This document shows, piece by piece, positions 30,890-42,055 of a stretch of 64,000 nt of DNA. The notes under the pieces were generated by a model. The model did no database searches and was not told the origin of the DNA. It worked only from the letters and a program-made list of their open reading frames with translations. Numbering within the stretch: position 1 is the stretch's first letter; each line of letters begins with the position of its first letter. The stretch comes from Chondrus crispus (Eukaryota > Rhodophyta > Florideophyceae > Gigartinales > Gigartinaceae), in the NCBI RefSeq assembly GCF_000350225.1, contig NW_005178753.1:1-64000 (forward strand), read 5' to 3'. The translations under genes and the position numbers were made by a program.

Positions 30890-33745
30890 TTATTCGGCAA
30901 TGTACCAACACAAGTATCCTTCGCGCGATTGGGGTTCTGTGTGGCTCATTTTGAAGACTGAAGCGTCATCATAGCAAAGCCATGATCCATCCGACTGCAA
31001 CGCATCAGCTACATAGTGCCCATTGTCGGTAGTATCGGAGTGATGACGGATAACGGCAGCGAGCTTGTACTTTCCCGAAGGCCTGTTTCCGACGACATTG
31101 CTTTGCTTTACTTCAGAGATGCAATCAAGCAGATCGTCGTTGAGGTCTTTGACCGTTCCTCGCAATTGCCGCTTCTTGTCCATTGCCAGGCCCATGGCCA
31201 GTGTGATGTCGTGATTCGCCTCTCGCAGAGTTTGCTGCGCTTCGGCTCTGGAGAAGCCGAGGTCTGTGATAGCTTTCACGTGATGTTCAAGTCCTACCTG
31301 ACCGCCTATTGCTATACTGGCCTGTGATGCGCATATTTCATCTTGAATTTCATCCTGAGCGGATGCGTTTGGATTGCGGTGGTGTGAGGAACTCTTGGTA
31401 AGACTTGTGGACAGGGCAACATTACTCTTACCATGAGTTGGATTTGCAAGAACGCGAAACCGTCGTGCTAAGTTAAAAGGTTCATGATGTGTGCGGGGTC
31501 GCTTGGATGGATCCGATTCTGGCGGTGGCTGGACTTGAGAAACTTGGCTAAGACATTGAGTCTTTGATGATGGCACTGGACTATCTATTGGGGCAATTGA
31601 GGGTGGTGAGAAGTGACCCCCGATCTTGTGAACGGAACTCGTGGTTACATCACTAAGCGAATTCTTATCAACGAGATCCGCGCACGTCCTTGCTGAAACA
31701 GCATCTTGGAATGACGATGCTGTACGGGCAAGAACTGAACATAGGGAGATGCTTTCCGGGATATTGACACGGTCAGAAATTTTCGTAATCGAGGCAACTC
31801 CAGTGTTGCTATCATAATCGAGACCAAACCGCTTGACGTGAAGAACAAGAGAGCGGGGTGGCAGGACGATCGCAGTGTGTGACTTGGCATTTTTCCCATC
31901 ACAACTATCGCAATCCAAGTGTAAATCTTGAGGAGCAAAGTAAACATTGACAAGGTCTTGGATGGAGCGTTCGGATATTTCTATGACTTCACCACTCGTT
32001 TCTGTTAGTTCTGGTATATCAAGGCTCAGACCTCGCAAAATTTCATGGCGCGGTTTCGTTTGGTGGCCACATGATGTGCATGTAAACTGCTGTTCTTGTA
32101 CAAGGGAATAGCTGGCGTGCGTCGGGGACTCTTGAAGCTTTCCCGATGCAAACTCTCGTGCCAAGACATCAAGACATCGAAGAAAAAACTCGTGGGCGTC
32201 TTGTTGGTCTGAAGAAGAGAATTGAGAAAAATGCTTCGATACGGCCTGTCGGATGAGCCCTGCCCTCAGCGTTTTCGAAGAGTCTCGATCGTCACACATT
32301 TCCTTCAATGCTGCTGAAAACGGTGCCGACTTTGGGCATGACTGCGTCCGTCTGCGGAGACGGTCCATCAGATCCTGGTCACACATCAAAGCTTGGACAG
32401 TGGCAGAGAGATAACATGTATTTCCATCATTGACAATACCTGAAGCATTATTGGAAATGGAGGATGTGGAGCTCTTAGGAAGAGTCTGCAGGCTGGAGCG
32501 CAGCATCCTATTCGATGGCGCAGTTTGAGAGAGCCTCTTATGACTTTTGAGCTGCTCTGAGATGTACTTTTGTCGCTTGGCCAACACCTCGGCAGATGAA
32601 GCGGTCTCCCGTTCGCGTTTTTGACCAGATTTCTGCGTGGCAATAGAATTTGAGTTTGCCGGCGTTGGGTCTGTGTCAGGTGAATTGTTCCAATTCAACA
32701 CTCTGCGAACTGGAGCAGGGGCCTTTGCAGGAGGAGTTCTGGGGGTAGCATTCCGTAGCGGTTTCTTGTCAAAGTCGCTGAGGTTGGGAGCGCCAATAAG
32801 AGATGCTGAAAAGCTTGTTCGTCCAGTTGCTCCCTTCGAAAGTGCAGAATACCGACCAGCGGTTGCCTTCTTGGATGAAGACATGATGTTCATTGCTTTT
32901 CGTCCCTGAGAAAGTCGACCTGTAGACGACGGAGAAATGCTGGGCAAAAGCCGGCGATCTTCAGAGCGTCGACGCCTCTCTCGCATCCTGGTCTTCTCAT
33001 CAATAATGGTAGTGCGCAAAGTAATGCGATCGGATGAGACACGTGGCGTTTGAGCGTTGCTGATGGATCTTCTCAGTGCGACCGCTTCGCTGAGGGCGTC
33101 CCATGTCTGGCGGACGGCCGCCACGGATTCTAAAGACCAACCGCGAACGGAAATCATGGTGACCTTGGTGCGAGCTGTTCTAGTGGATTGGCGAGACCTT
33201 CCAAGCTTACCTGCCTGCCTCGCTTGGCGGACTTCATGTGACTCGACATCAACATTGTCAGGCTTGTCAAAATGAATGGCCACGGTTCCCGTCCTTGCGA
33301 CTTCATCCCACGGCGTGATCTTGACACACGATGCGACAGGGTACAATGCGCGAGAACTGGAAGATTTGCGACGGGTATCGCTGGCGGTGTTACCTTTCCT
33401 GAGGCGCTTTACGGAGAGGATGGCTCCGGTCATGGCTTGGTGGAGAGTGAGCACATGATCGAATTCTTTCCCGGGGTTCCCAGCGACGAGAACAGTTCGC
33501 ACGCGGGCTGTGAATTCTGAGTCAAAACTGAAACGCGTCTCATTCTGAGGTTGGGAAGTGGGGGCGCCGAAAGATGCGGGGTCGTCGTCGAAAATCGTCG
33601 AAGCGGTCATGTGGTCTTTTGGTACCCCGGGCATTGAAGAGGACAGAAGTGGAATAGAAGGTTTGAAAAGGAGAGGTTTAGTGAACCCAGTTGCTGGGGG
33701 CACAACGGTCGGGGTGGGGGCGGCCTGGATCTTGTCTTCGACCAT
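30890..33745 (-). CDS. Ubiquitin carboxyl-terminal hydrolase, USP (C19) family, with UBA domain
   Basis: The intronless 951-aa protein starts at the ATG at 33745. The USP catalytic domain runs from about 434 to 950. The Cys box GIVNDGNTCYLSA has nucleophile Cys444, QQDAHEFFLRCLDVL lies at about 513-527, a zinc-binding pair is CTSC (556-559) and CDSC (612-615), HVKRFG lies at about 636-641, and the His box has His910 (TDNGHYVAD) and Asp926/927 (CYDDASV). A UBA-like domain (about 818-858, ITDLGFSRAEAQQTL) is inserted between the Cys and His boxes. Such enzymes remove ubiquitin from proteins. Residues 70-225 form a separate folded-looking N-terminal region, and 226-430 are Ser/Arg-rich and probably disordered. 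The substrate is not predictable. Confidence 0.93.
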   Translation of the reverse strand: MVEDKIQAAPTPTVVPPATGFTKPLLFKPSIPLLSSSMPGVPKDHMTASTIFDDDPASFGAPTSQPQNETRFSFDSEFTARVRTVLVAGNPGKEFDHVLTLHQAMTGAILSVKRLRKGNTASDTRRKSSSSRALYPVASCVKITPWDEVARTGTVAIHFDKPDNVDVESHEVRQARQAGKLGRSRQSTRTARTKVTMISVRGWSLESVAAVRQTWDALSEAVALRRSISNAQTPRVSSDRITLRTTIIDEKTRMRERRRRSEDRRLLPSISPSSTGRLSQGRKAMNIMSSSKKATAGRYSALSKGATGRTSFSASLIGAPNLSDFDKKPLRNATPRTPPAKAPAPVRRVLNWNNSPDTDPTPANSNSIATQKSGQKRERETASSAEVLAKRQKYISEQLKSHKRLSQTAPSNRMLRSSLQTLPKSSTSSISNNASGIVNDGNTCYLSATVQALMCDQDLMDRLRRRTQSCPKSAPFSAALKEMCDDRDSSKTLRAGLIRQAVSKHFSQFSSSDQQDAHEFFLRCLDVLAREFASGKLQESPTHASYSLVQEQQFTCTSCGHQTKPRHEILRGLSLDIPELTETSGEVIEISERSIQDLVNVYFAPQDLHLDCDSCDGKNAKSHTAIVLPPRSLVLHVKRFGLDYDSNTGVASITKISDRVNIPESISLCSVLARTASSFQDAVSARTCADLVDKNSLSDVTTSSVHKIGGHFSPPSIAPIDSPVPSSKTQCLSQVSQVQPPPESDPSKRPRTHHEPFNLARRFRVLANPTHGKSNVALSTSLTKSSSHHRNPNASAQDEIQDEICASQASIAIGGQVGLEHHVKAITDLGFSRAEAQQTLREANHDITLAMGLAMDKKRQLRGTVKDLNDDLLDCISEVKQSNVVGNRPSGKYKLAAVIRHHSDTTDNGHYVADALQSDGSWLCYDDASVFKMSHTEPQSREGYLCWYIAE

Positions 33746-35664
33746 GGCCGGTGCTTTCGTGGGGTGCCCACGATTCTGGATTTAGCGGCAAACGCAGGAG
33801 CAGATACTGGCGCCAAAATGATGGCGCGCCCATCTGCGCCATAGATGTGCACTGTACATCTGCACAATTTAGATATTGTAGCCGCAGGACTTGGAATATG
33901 GCCCCTTGAATTTACCTAAATAATACTTTCTATTGCCACATCATAGTGTAATCCCTGGTCGGTGCATTTTATAACGCCTTTTATGTTTACGCACTATCCG
34001 ACAATGCCGTTGTTATGATAATATGCAGATGCCATGTGATTTTCGGATTGAATGCTTCTGGGCACAGATATGACAGGATGCTATGATCTGTGAGCACGGG
34101 TAACATGCAGCGGGTAACAGCTCATACACCCCATACAGAGGGCCACTGCCAAAAATTAAAATTGCGCGAATATTTTTATTTATTAAGAGTGAAGAGGAAA
34201 CAAACGGCCGCCTGCTGGATTCGCCAAGAGAGACACCATCGTTGTCAGGTGGATGACGGCCCCTTCACCCACGACGAGCCACAACTCCCTACAACAGTTA
34301 CAACTCCTGAAAACGGTGATGCTCTTTTCTGAACCTCGATGCACGCACATTTTAGAAATATGACTAATTTTTGAAAACTATCTTCCCATCAATACATAAA
34401 ATTGCAGTCATGGAGTCGAGCAGAGGTCTCCTTCAGTGCGTCCTCGATAGAACATGTATAACGTATCGCACAGAACCAACTGCGATGTTTTAGTTTTGTC
34501 CCCTGAAATCTGGCTGGCGTCCGTGAGGTTTGCGTATTCTCCGACCATCCTCTATGCTGTTTTTTTTTTTTTTTTTTTACCTCTGCCATGTTCGCAGTCT
34601 GGGTTGGCACTCTTTCAAAATTCAGGGTTCGTGTCGTGGAATTGCTGTAGCAAATATTCAATTATGCACAAAAAAAGGGACGGGGCATTTGTGCATGACA
34701 CTTTTTCTTGCATGAGTAGGACTTGCACATATTTTGTTGTTGTATTCCTTCCGAAATTGAAAGGACTGCAGGGCACAGACAGGAAGTTTGATCGGAGAGC
34801 CCCTCACAAAAGCTGTAGAACTGGCAGAAACAGTAGGGCAATTGCGTCGTTAGACACACAACGACCACCACTCTCAACTTTGAAGCTACGGTCTGACGAA
34901 GAAGTCAAATAAACCTTGAAATTTTTCCAATGGCCCCTCTAGTGGTAGTCCCCCAAGGCAGCCTGTTCCCCTCCCCGTTATTGTGTATCTATTGTTTCAT
35001 ACACGGGCACGCGCTCCGTGTGTGTAATGATCCCATGAACCGAATTGCAGTATCGTCGTAATGTATTCTAGAAATCAGGAGAGAGATGGCAAGGGGTACG
35101 CTCCTTGTCCATGTTTCTCGTGAACTCACGCTTGCACTTGCTACTAACAAAAAACAATCACAAGACTTTTCGGCCCATAAGTATCTCTATCACAAATAGG
35201 AGGGCACATGTCGGAGGCCCCATCATTTGATTGACAAAAGACATTAATATTTACAGAATTGCTTTAACGCCAGGTACCAAGTTTTCGATATGCAAGACAA
35301 GGCCATGTAAGTTGCAAGTACGAGAGATATCATTTTCCTGTACGGCATGGAGGTGCAAATTCAGTAGTGATTTCAACTACATTCCGATGGCTTGTTGTTG
35401 TCCAATGGACTGTAGATGAGGTCCTTTTCATATCCTATCCGAGCTCCAACATTTGAGCAGGCCCTTTTGCAAGGTGGTTTAGTGAACATCAAACAGAAAA
35501 ATAAACAGAAAACTGTTCGGGAATAACAGAAGCCTCACGGAGACCGAACTGAGAATACGGCGAAGTCATATATCTTTGCTTTCATATTCATCACACATTC
35601 AAGAGAACGCTCATACCGACAAACGTCTTTCTCTTCAACTAGCAGGGAAACAGGCTTAGGGGGC
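33746..35664. other. Intergenic region, no gene recognised
   Basis: This stretch is AT-richer than the genes around it and has no ORF with coherent composition. It contains a run of about 18-20 T at 34560-34580, which accounts for the Phe-rich frames there. As the shared upstream region of the divergent deubiquitinase and cysteine-rich genes it should hold both promoters, but I see no clear promoter motif. Confidence 0.6.
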
Positions 35665-36526
35665 ATGGTTTTTTCAAAGGGTTTCGTTTTGTTTTTGACA
35701 TTGTTATCATTCCTATGCGTGGTGCAGGGAAAAGCAGGACCAGCTCCATGCCATCGAAACAAAGCCGCCCAAGGAAAAGGGGTGACGTGTGCCGGAGTTC
35801 ATCTACCGCCGAACCTCTGTCAAAGCTGTGCCCTCAAGCCGGTCAAGCCCAATGGCCTTTTCCCTAACTGCCGGTCAATATATAGAACTACTTCGCCCCC
35901 GTGCAAAGCTGCACTTCGAAAGTATGTGAACCAGAACCCTTGTGACTGGAAACGGAAAGAGCAACTCAATCGATTCAACCGTTTAGATCAAGAGGGCCTC
36001 GACTTTTTTATCTATTCTCTTTGTGAGGAGTGCTGCGATTGTATTAAGAAAGGTACCAAGCCGTCTATGTTTAATGTGTTGGCTAAGAAGCATTCCGCAG
36101 CGAAGCCAACACTGTATTCACCAACCCGTGGAAACTGTCCAGCCCATGCCTACTTCGATGTAAGTCCAAACTTTTCCGACCAGCCGTCTGCACTGTCCTT
36201 CGAACTGGAGCGTATTTTTGTAACACCCAAACGTGCATCTGGTTCTCGTATGATTTTCATTATTTCAGGTTTGTAAGATACTACCGAACATCCGGTACAT
36301 CTCGAGGATTGGCGGCCCAAAAAAGAAAAACTGGCCAAAGATATGCCCAATGCTTACAAAGTGGATGAATAGTCCTGCCTCTAAGAATTGGATGAACAAC
36401 CAAAATGCTGTGATCAAACCGCCAATCAAGCAATTCTTGAACTTGATGAATTCTGCCAACTCTTGTTCCATGAAATCAGCCTGGACAAGCTGCGTCAGGA
36501 TGGAACTAAAGCAAAAACACATTTGA
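35665..36526 (+). CDS. Secreted 16-cysteine protein, intron-containing paralogue
   Basis: Exon 1 is 35665-36159 (165 codons). The intron 36160-36268 (109 bases) opens GTAAGT and closes ATTTCAG. Exon 2 is 36269-36526 (85 codons plus TGA), giving 250 aa. The splice is supported strongly because exon 2 (from VCKILPN through AWTSC) aligns with the intronless paralogue at 42056-42793, while unspliced reading stops at once. A signal peptide (about 1-22) ends VVQG. The mature part has 16 cysteines, all matched in the paralogue, including the cluster CEECCDC, plus NCPAHAYFD and SPASKNW motifs. Extracellular or cell-wall localisation is inferred. I do not recognise a family with known function. Confidence 0.85.
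36160..36268 (+). other. Spliceosomal intron, 109 bp
   Basis: The donor is GTAAGT directly after the GAT codon and the acceptor is TTATTTCAG. Its absence from the paralogue at 42056-42793 sets the boundaries, since the flanking codons align without gap. It is the only intron in the window that homology supports. Confidence 0.85.
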
Positions 36527-37100
36527 TTGTAAAGTCCTGTGATGCGTAAAAGCTACCACACAAATTGTTGATGCACTCTGCATTTTCGATGTGCAGCACT
36601 GAGAAACCCCAATATAAGGATACTGTACAGTGAAACCCGATTATAAGATTATTTCGATTCTTGGCATCGCGGTCTTGTCGCGTGGTTATCCTTCATCTGG
36701 GCGTATGGTAAGAAAACCAAAGTTCAAGTGTTGAAAAATATGTCTTTCTTTCCCTTTTTGCGATTTTTCCTCACCTCTACGGTTGATTCCGGAATGAATT
36801 TTCCAGGGTAGGCCTATTTTAAGGTTAGATTGTGGCGGTTTCCAATGTGGCGTGAAGAACATTCAGTGTGCAAATACTGTAACGAGTTAAGAATAGAACG
36901 TTAATTTAAATATTTGAGGAGTCCTATATGGGTATTGAAGAAGTTATGGGCAAGCTAGTTTAGTGTGTTAAGGCCTCCTTCGCCTCGATTTGACTTTACC
37001 ATTCATTTTATAGAACTACGAGCACTTGTGTCTCTACTATAGAGAGAAAGCTGCAGTACAGTAAGGTATACGCTAGAGTATTAGGGGATTAGGGGTTTAG
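36527..37100. other. Intergenic, ends in a telomere-like motif
   Basis: This is AT-rich sequence without a credible ORF. The last bases (about 37079-37100) read TATTAGGGGATTAGGGGTTTAG, three degenerate TTAGGGG-type units immediately before the inverted copy of the 5.2-kb unit starts at 37101. Confidence 0.5.
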
Positions 37101-39178
37101 CAGAAAAATCCTTTCCATCCGTATCTACCTACACCTTTTCAGAATGCAATGATCTTCGAGTACCGCTTCCGTCCATAGCTCCGCAGTGATCCATCCGTGC
37201 TCCATTCATTTCAATTCAGTTGGATAAAGATCAATTATCACGAGTCACAAAAAGTACTTTTTACAACAAGCTTTGTTCTCACATACTGTAGAATGAACTG
37301 CTGCATCTCTGTTGACGCACACGTTAGGTTATCTTCTGCTGAACCTGTGGCGCATGGACAGACAGAGTCACGTTGCGTTATGCACGTCATGAAATGTCCA
37401 GTTATGTACAGTGAATGCGAGCATTCAGAGACCGATTTTCCTAGAATCGCATCGATCACAGTCCTAGACGGTGTAACTGTACATGTTCTATCTCTAGAGA
37501 GGAAAGAAGTCGTTGTTTAACCTGGTATGAGCAGAGTGTGAGGTCAAAGGTTTTGCACAAAACGCAAATCCATTGCACCTTATTGCAAATAGTGAGTATT
37601 TCACAGTTATTGTGTTGTAGAATGTTATTGGACGTTCTAGAGCTAGAAGGTCTGCGTCCTTGTAGTGCACATGGGTGCGAGTTGTATGTTTGTTTCGCCT
37701 ATTGTGTGGACAAGTCCAGAGCGTATTTAAGGCGGGCTTGATGTCTGACTCTAATAAAATTAATGCGGGTTGCAAATCGATGCGTGCTGCATTGCAACTC
37801 CTTCGACGGCTCCGACGTCGCCGCCGTAGTACAACTGGTGAGACGTCGGAGCCGGTGGCGGCTCCGACGTCACACCAGTAAAGCATCCGTCCCATCATGC
37901 ATCTACAACTGGTGTTGTAGATGCATGAGGGGACGGCGAGGTGCCACGGCTGGAATCAGCAGTTCTGGATCGGAAAGAATTGGAAACCGCACACGTGTCC
38001 TCAATCACTAAGTGTACACGTGTACCTTAGTCCGCTCGCGCCGCCAAGGCGACTCTCCGTTAATCTCAACCATTCCCCGTCCCCACCATTCCCCGTCTGT
38101 TCCCGGTCCCCTTCCCTTGCATGTCTTCGATGCTGCTGGCGCGCGGCCGGATCTCGCCGAGACCGTGCTTTTTGCGTGGAGAAACGCTCGAAGATGCGAA
38201 GTATGCGAGCAACCGTGTGCGGGGGAACGTCATGGCTGTGCTGAGGTAAGTTGCACGGGTAGGTGGTAGGAGGTCTAGGGAGTAGCGCGAACCTTCTGAG
38301 AGACGAGAGAGAGTACTCGAAACGAGTGACAGGGGGCGTGTTTGATCGTGTGGTGTGCGCGCGCGCGGACGGCTTGAGGATCGATCGCAAGGTGCTGTGG
38401 AGGAAGAGCGTGGCCGTGCAGAGGCGTATCGTTAGGAGGTTGCTCAGGGAGGTGTTGGGCGTGAAGCAGCGGGGGCGAAGAGAATATAGGAGAAGGAGAA
38501 GGTCACTTCATAAGAGCACAAAAGGAAAAGCATTGTGAGCATCCGTTTGAGGATCGATCGCGAGGTGGTGTGGAGGGAGAGCGTGGCCGTGCAGAGGCGT
38601 ATCGTTAGGAGGTTGCTCAGGGAAGTGTTGGGCGTGAAACAGAAAGAAAGAATTCTTTCTTCAACAAACGGATGCTCACCTTTTCCTTTTGTGCTCTTAG
38701 AAGTCTCGGAGTTTTAGAGGTTGCGATGAAAGGATGGGGAGGGTGACTTGTAGTGTTGTAATGTGATAGAAATGCATGTGGTTGGTTACCTTTGCAACTG
38801 TTCATCTATTGTCGTAGTACGTACTGCCTGCAGATCGCTTCAGTTGTCCGTCTTCATAAACAGCTACGCGCTTCTTACTAGCAATATAGGATGCGAAGGA
38901 CATGCTCTCTATGTAACAGGCCTTGCGAAGAGTACGCCAACCATGTCAGCGTGGGAAGAGGTGGTGCGAGGAGCATGTACAGAAATGTGAAAGAGACGGA
39001 ATCAACCGTTGGAGACATGCATGAAACCGATGCAAGAAGAGGGTGCAAGAAGAGGGTGCAAGAAGAGGACTCAAGATGTTGATGCAAGGAATCAATTTAA
39101 GATGAAACGCGAGACGTCGTAAATTACTAACAGTTTGTACGCATGACCGTAGCATGACGAGGAAACAATGCCTTCCTG
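37101..39178 (-). repeat. Inverted partial copy of the 5.2-kb tandem unit
   Basis: In reverse complement this matches the right part of the tandem unit, from the sequence after the LPMO gene (corresponding to about 6430 in U1) to near the unit end (about 8887). It keeps the twin hairpins (37834-37927), has two 173-bp subrepeats instead of three or four, about three VNTR copies, and no LPMO coding sequence. The outer end coincides with the oligo-T tract near the unit junction. Identity is high throughout, so the copy is recent. Confidence 0.93.
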
Positions 39179-42055
39179 TGGCTCTTGCTTTCATTTGGTC
39201 TTGATGACCTCTTTTTTTATTCGTAGTGCACTGTAGACGACTATTTATGCTTATCGACACGAGCTGCGAAAGTCCTAATTTGAGGTTTTTCTCTGTTGCA
39301 ATCCATCTAGACTTCGCCGATGGAGGCCACTCGTCATCTGATCCTACCTGAAGCCTCCGAATTAGTACCCCGAAGCGCCTTACGAATTAACCTGACCATC
39401 CGAGATCATATAACTCCACATTGCTCTAGTGTTAGCCGAGATATGAGTCATTACATGTATCACTATCCGCAGAAGATGCTGTCACGGATACTACAGTAGT
39501 GCCTTACTAAATTATCCCACCATGACAAACCATAACACTTCCCAAGTGCATACGTAGTGCGATGAAAAACATTCGCATATCAACTTACGTCTAACAATAT
39601 GAATGTTTTTATCGAATGACGATTTGGGTTAACCCCAGACTTTGGCTACTGTGGAGCAACATAAAAGGACCGGCTACTCTATTACAAGCAAGAAGCGGAC
39701 CGATCAACAGGATACCAATATTTTAAACCTATCAGAGAGAAGATCGGGAACGAAGGCGCTTGAATAATTTCGACCTCTGAGGTTGATTACCCCCCTTCCA
39801 CATCACGTTTTTTTTCCTCTCAATATTTCTTCCACTTGACTATACGGCCTTAGCAGTCAGAACGAGGTCAGAGCCCAAGATAGACTTCCTGAATGGTTTC
39901 TAGACAGGTGGACGCGCGAACTAGTGTCTGGACAACAAATGACCTCATATGAGGCTATATTTTCAACTTAATTTTCTCGACCTGTACTTGCTCAACAAGA
40001 AGAAAACCATATTTTTGCCACCGCAGTTGACTTCTGCGTTGCGGAAGGATGGAGTTTGGTGAGATCTGCACGTCCTTTCCAGGCACTTTTTGAATGCTTA
40101 AAAATGACCCCTTTTTTGACCAACCTCAAAACGTTATGTGTTGATATCTTCGAAACAAAAACGCTTGCTTAAAATGTCAACCATGTATTAAAATGTTATT
40201 GGATTTTTATTCTTTCTGTGTATTCACAACCGCTATCCCAAGGTTTTCTAAAATGAAATATTACTGAGCGCATGTACGTTGAAGAAATGGTGTCCGACTG
40301 ACTTAGTGTAGCCACTTTACGCGCGAGCACGGACCATCTCGAGCAGCGACGAAAGCCTCCGGGTTTTGTGTTCGATCGGCAGCTTGACTCACCTCGAAGG
40401 CCAACAGAAAGAGCGAGCAAACGAGCGGGAATGTCTCTACGTTTGAAACGAAAGGGTCGGCGAAAGCGCAAAGGAGACCCGCGTTTCAGGCCAAAATCGG
40501 CTCCGTGGCCAGAGCCCCTTCCTGTACTAGTTCGGGCATATCGGCGAATCGGAACGACTTCGCCGGCGCAGCTACCGTACAAGTTAGCATATAAGCGCGA
40601 CGACGAGCGAGTAAAGGCAGCCCTCAAGGATCTTCAACCTCCGAGGCGCGTTGCCGGCCACCTCTTGCATTTTTCCGTTGGTACGGCCCTTTTCAACCTC
40701 CTGTCCGCTCCTTCTCTCCGCCAGTTGCCACACTTAGTAATGTTTCGCTTAAATGTATATATTTTTGCAAAAAAAGTGGCCTCATATGAGGCAATGCCAG
40801 ACCTTTTTGTAGACAAAGATCTTGTCGTCTAGTGTCTATCGGACCGTTACTCCTAATATGAGGACAAAAGTTATTTTATTTTTCCTAGACAATCCAACTC
40901 GCGATTTCGTTTCTATTTTTTGAAACCAGAAGGCCATCACCACAGGTAAAGCATTTGCTTGTCGATTCTAGTGAAAACGAACTTGTTGATGCATATAAAG
41001 GTGTACAAAAAAAGTCCGCTTACAGCAAGTATTTTTCTTAAAGCTAGGTTTATGCCACTAGCATAGAAAAATTGCGTTGAGGGCTTTCCATTCGGTTCTA
41101 ACTTCAGAAAAAAGTTCAAAGGAGTCAATCTACCAAAGAAAAATTGAAACCGTGGCCATCAAAGTTGAAAAGAAATAAAGTCCGCAGATTTTTATGTTAT
41201 GATAACGCTTGGTCGGATAGACACTAAGCTAGAATAACCGAATAGCCCTTTTTAACTAAGGGAAAATCGAGCCATCTGCTCTACTCTTGACTCTGACACT
41301 CTCTCTTTCGAAAACGGGTCGCACCGAAAACAGGTCGCACTGAAAGAAGGGCACTGCTGGTGTTTACAAACATATCAGGATACGACAAACCTGTGTCCTG
41401 ACATAAGTGCTTTCTCTTGTGAGATGGCTCGATCGGGATGTTCAAAAAGCTCTGTCGGTTTCTGGCGTGCCGCGCCGCGACTGCACCCCAGAAAATATGT
41501 CGCAGTCCTTGTCCAGAGTGGCCTTGAAGGTTGTCCCTTATACGCTCGCTTTTCGCTATTGTGGTCGATTGCACCGAGCAGCTCCAAGTGGCATGCGTCT
41601 CGGGCCTCTGTAAGCCTAAAGTCGGAAATATGACGATTCCATGACAAGCACGGTGCATCGCTTCCTTGGCACAGAGTGCCACTGTCATTGTTTCTCACAG
41701 CACCCATAGGATGAGGACTGCTCCTTTTTGTGCACAACGAGGGACCTTCGTCTTCACATATGTCTGACCCATTGTCTGTGCAGCGAGCAGTTTGAGTGGG
41801 CCACAGCTCCGAACGGAATTTCGACAAGTGAGATCGATTTTGACTTCTCAGGAACTGAAATCGCATGTCTACAAGTTTTCCAGGAATACCCATCAGTGAG
41901 AATGAAGGATGCAGGGCAAGCTTGTTGTATGCTGAAAAGTGGTCACTGCTATTAAGCAAGGGGTCGGTTCCAGGAGCAAGGATATATATGCACATGCAGC
42001 AATATCAAGCGGTCCAGGCCTTTCTCTCCAGTGACGAAGAGAGACTAACATTGTA
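39179..42055. other. Intergenic region with no confident gene
   Basis: No ORF here can be supported. The largest ATG frame of interest, 40431-40832 on the plus strand, begins with a highly basic stretch (RLKRKGRRKRKG) and shows no known domain. The minus-strand frames around 41281-41995 have mixed composition without motifs. Two copies of the palindrome CCTCATATGAGG lie at 39943-39954 and 40780-40791, and a possible small TIR element is described separately. Confidence 0.5.
40830..41226. mobile_element. Possible MITE with TA target duplication
   Basis: TAGTGTCTATCGGACC at 40830 has an inverted counterpart GGTCGGATAGACACTA ending at 41226, about 14 of 15 bases complementary apart from one shift. 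Both outer ends carry TA, as expected for Tc1/mariner-type insertion. The roughly 395 bases between have no ORF. TAGTGTC also occurs at 39921, so the ends may belong to a larger decayed element. Confidence 0.3.

Noticed and set aside
40368..40832. 154-codon basic ORF
   Set aside because: It begins at GTG; the ATG version is a basic stretch with no domain, so it is only mentioned with the intergenic region.
41281..41995. Two overlapping minus-strand ORFs upstream of the 42056 gene
   Set aside because: Mixed composition, no motif, and they lie where the promoter of the secreted-protein gene is expected.
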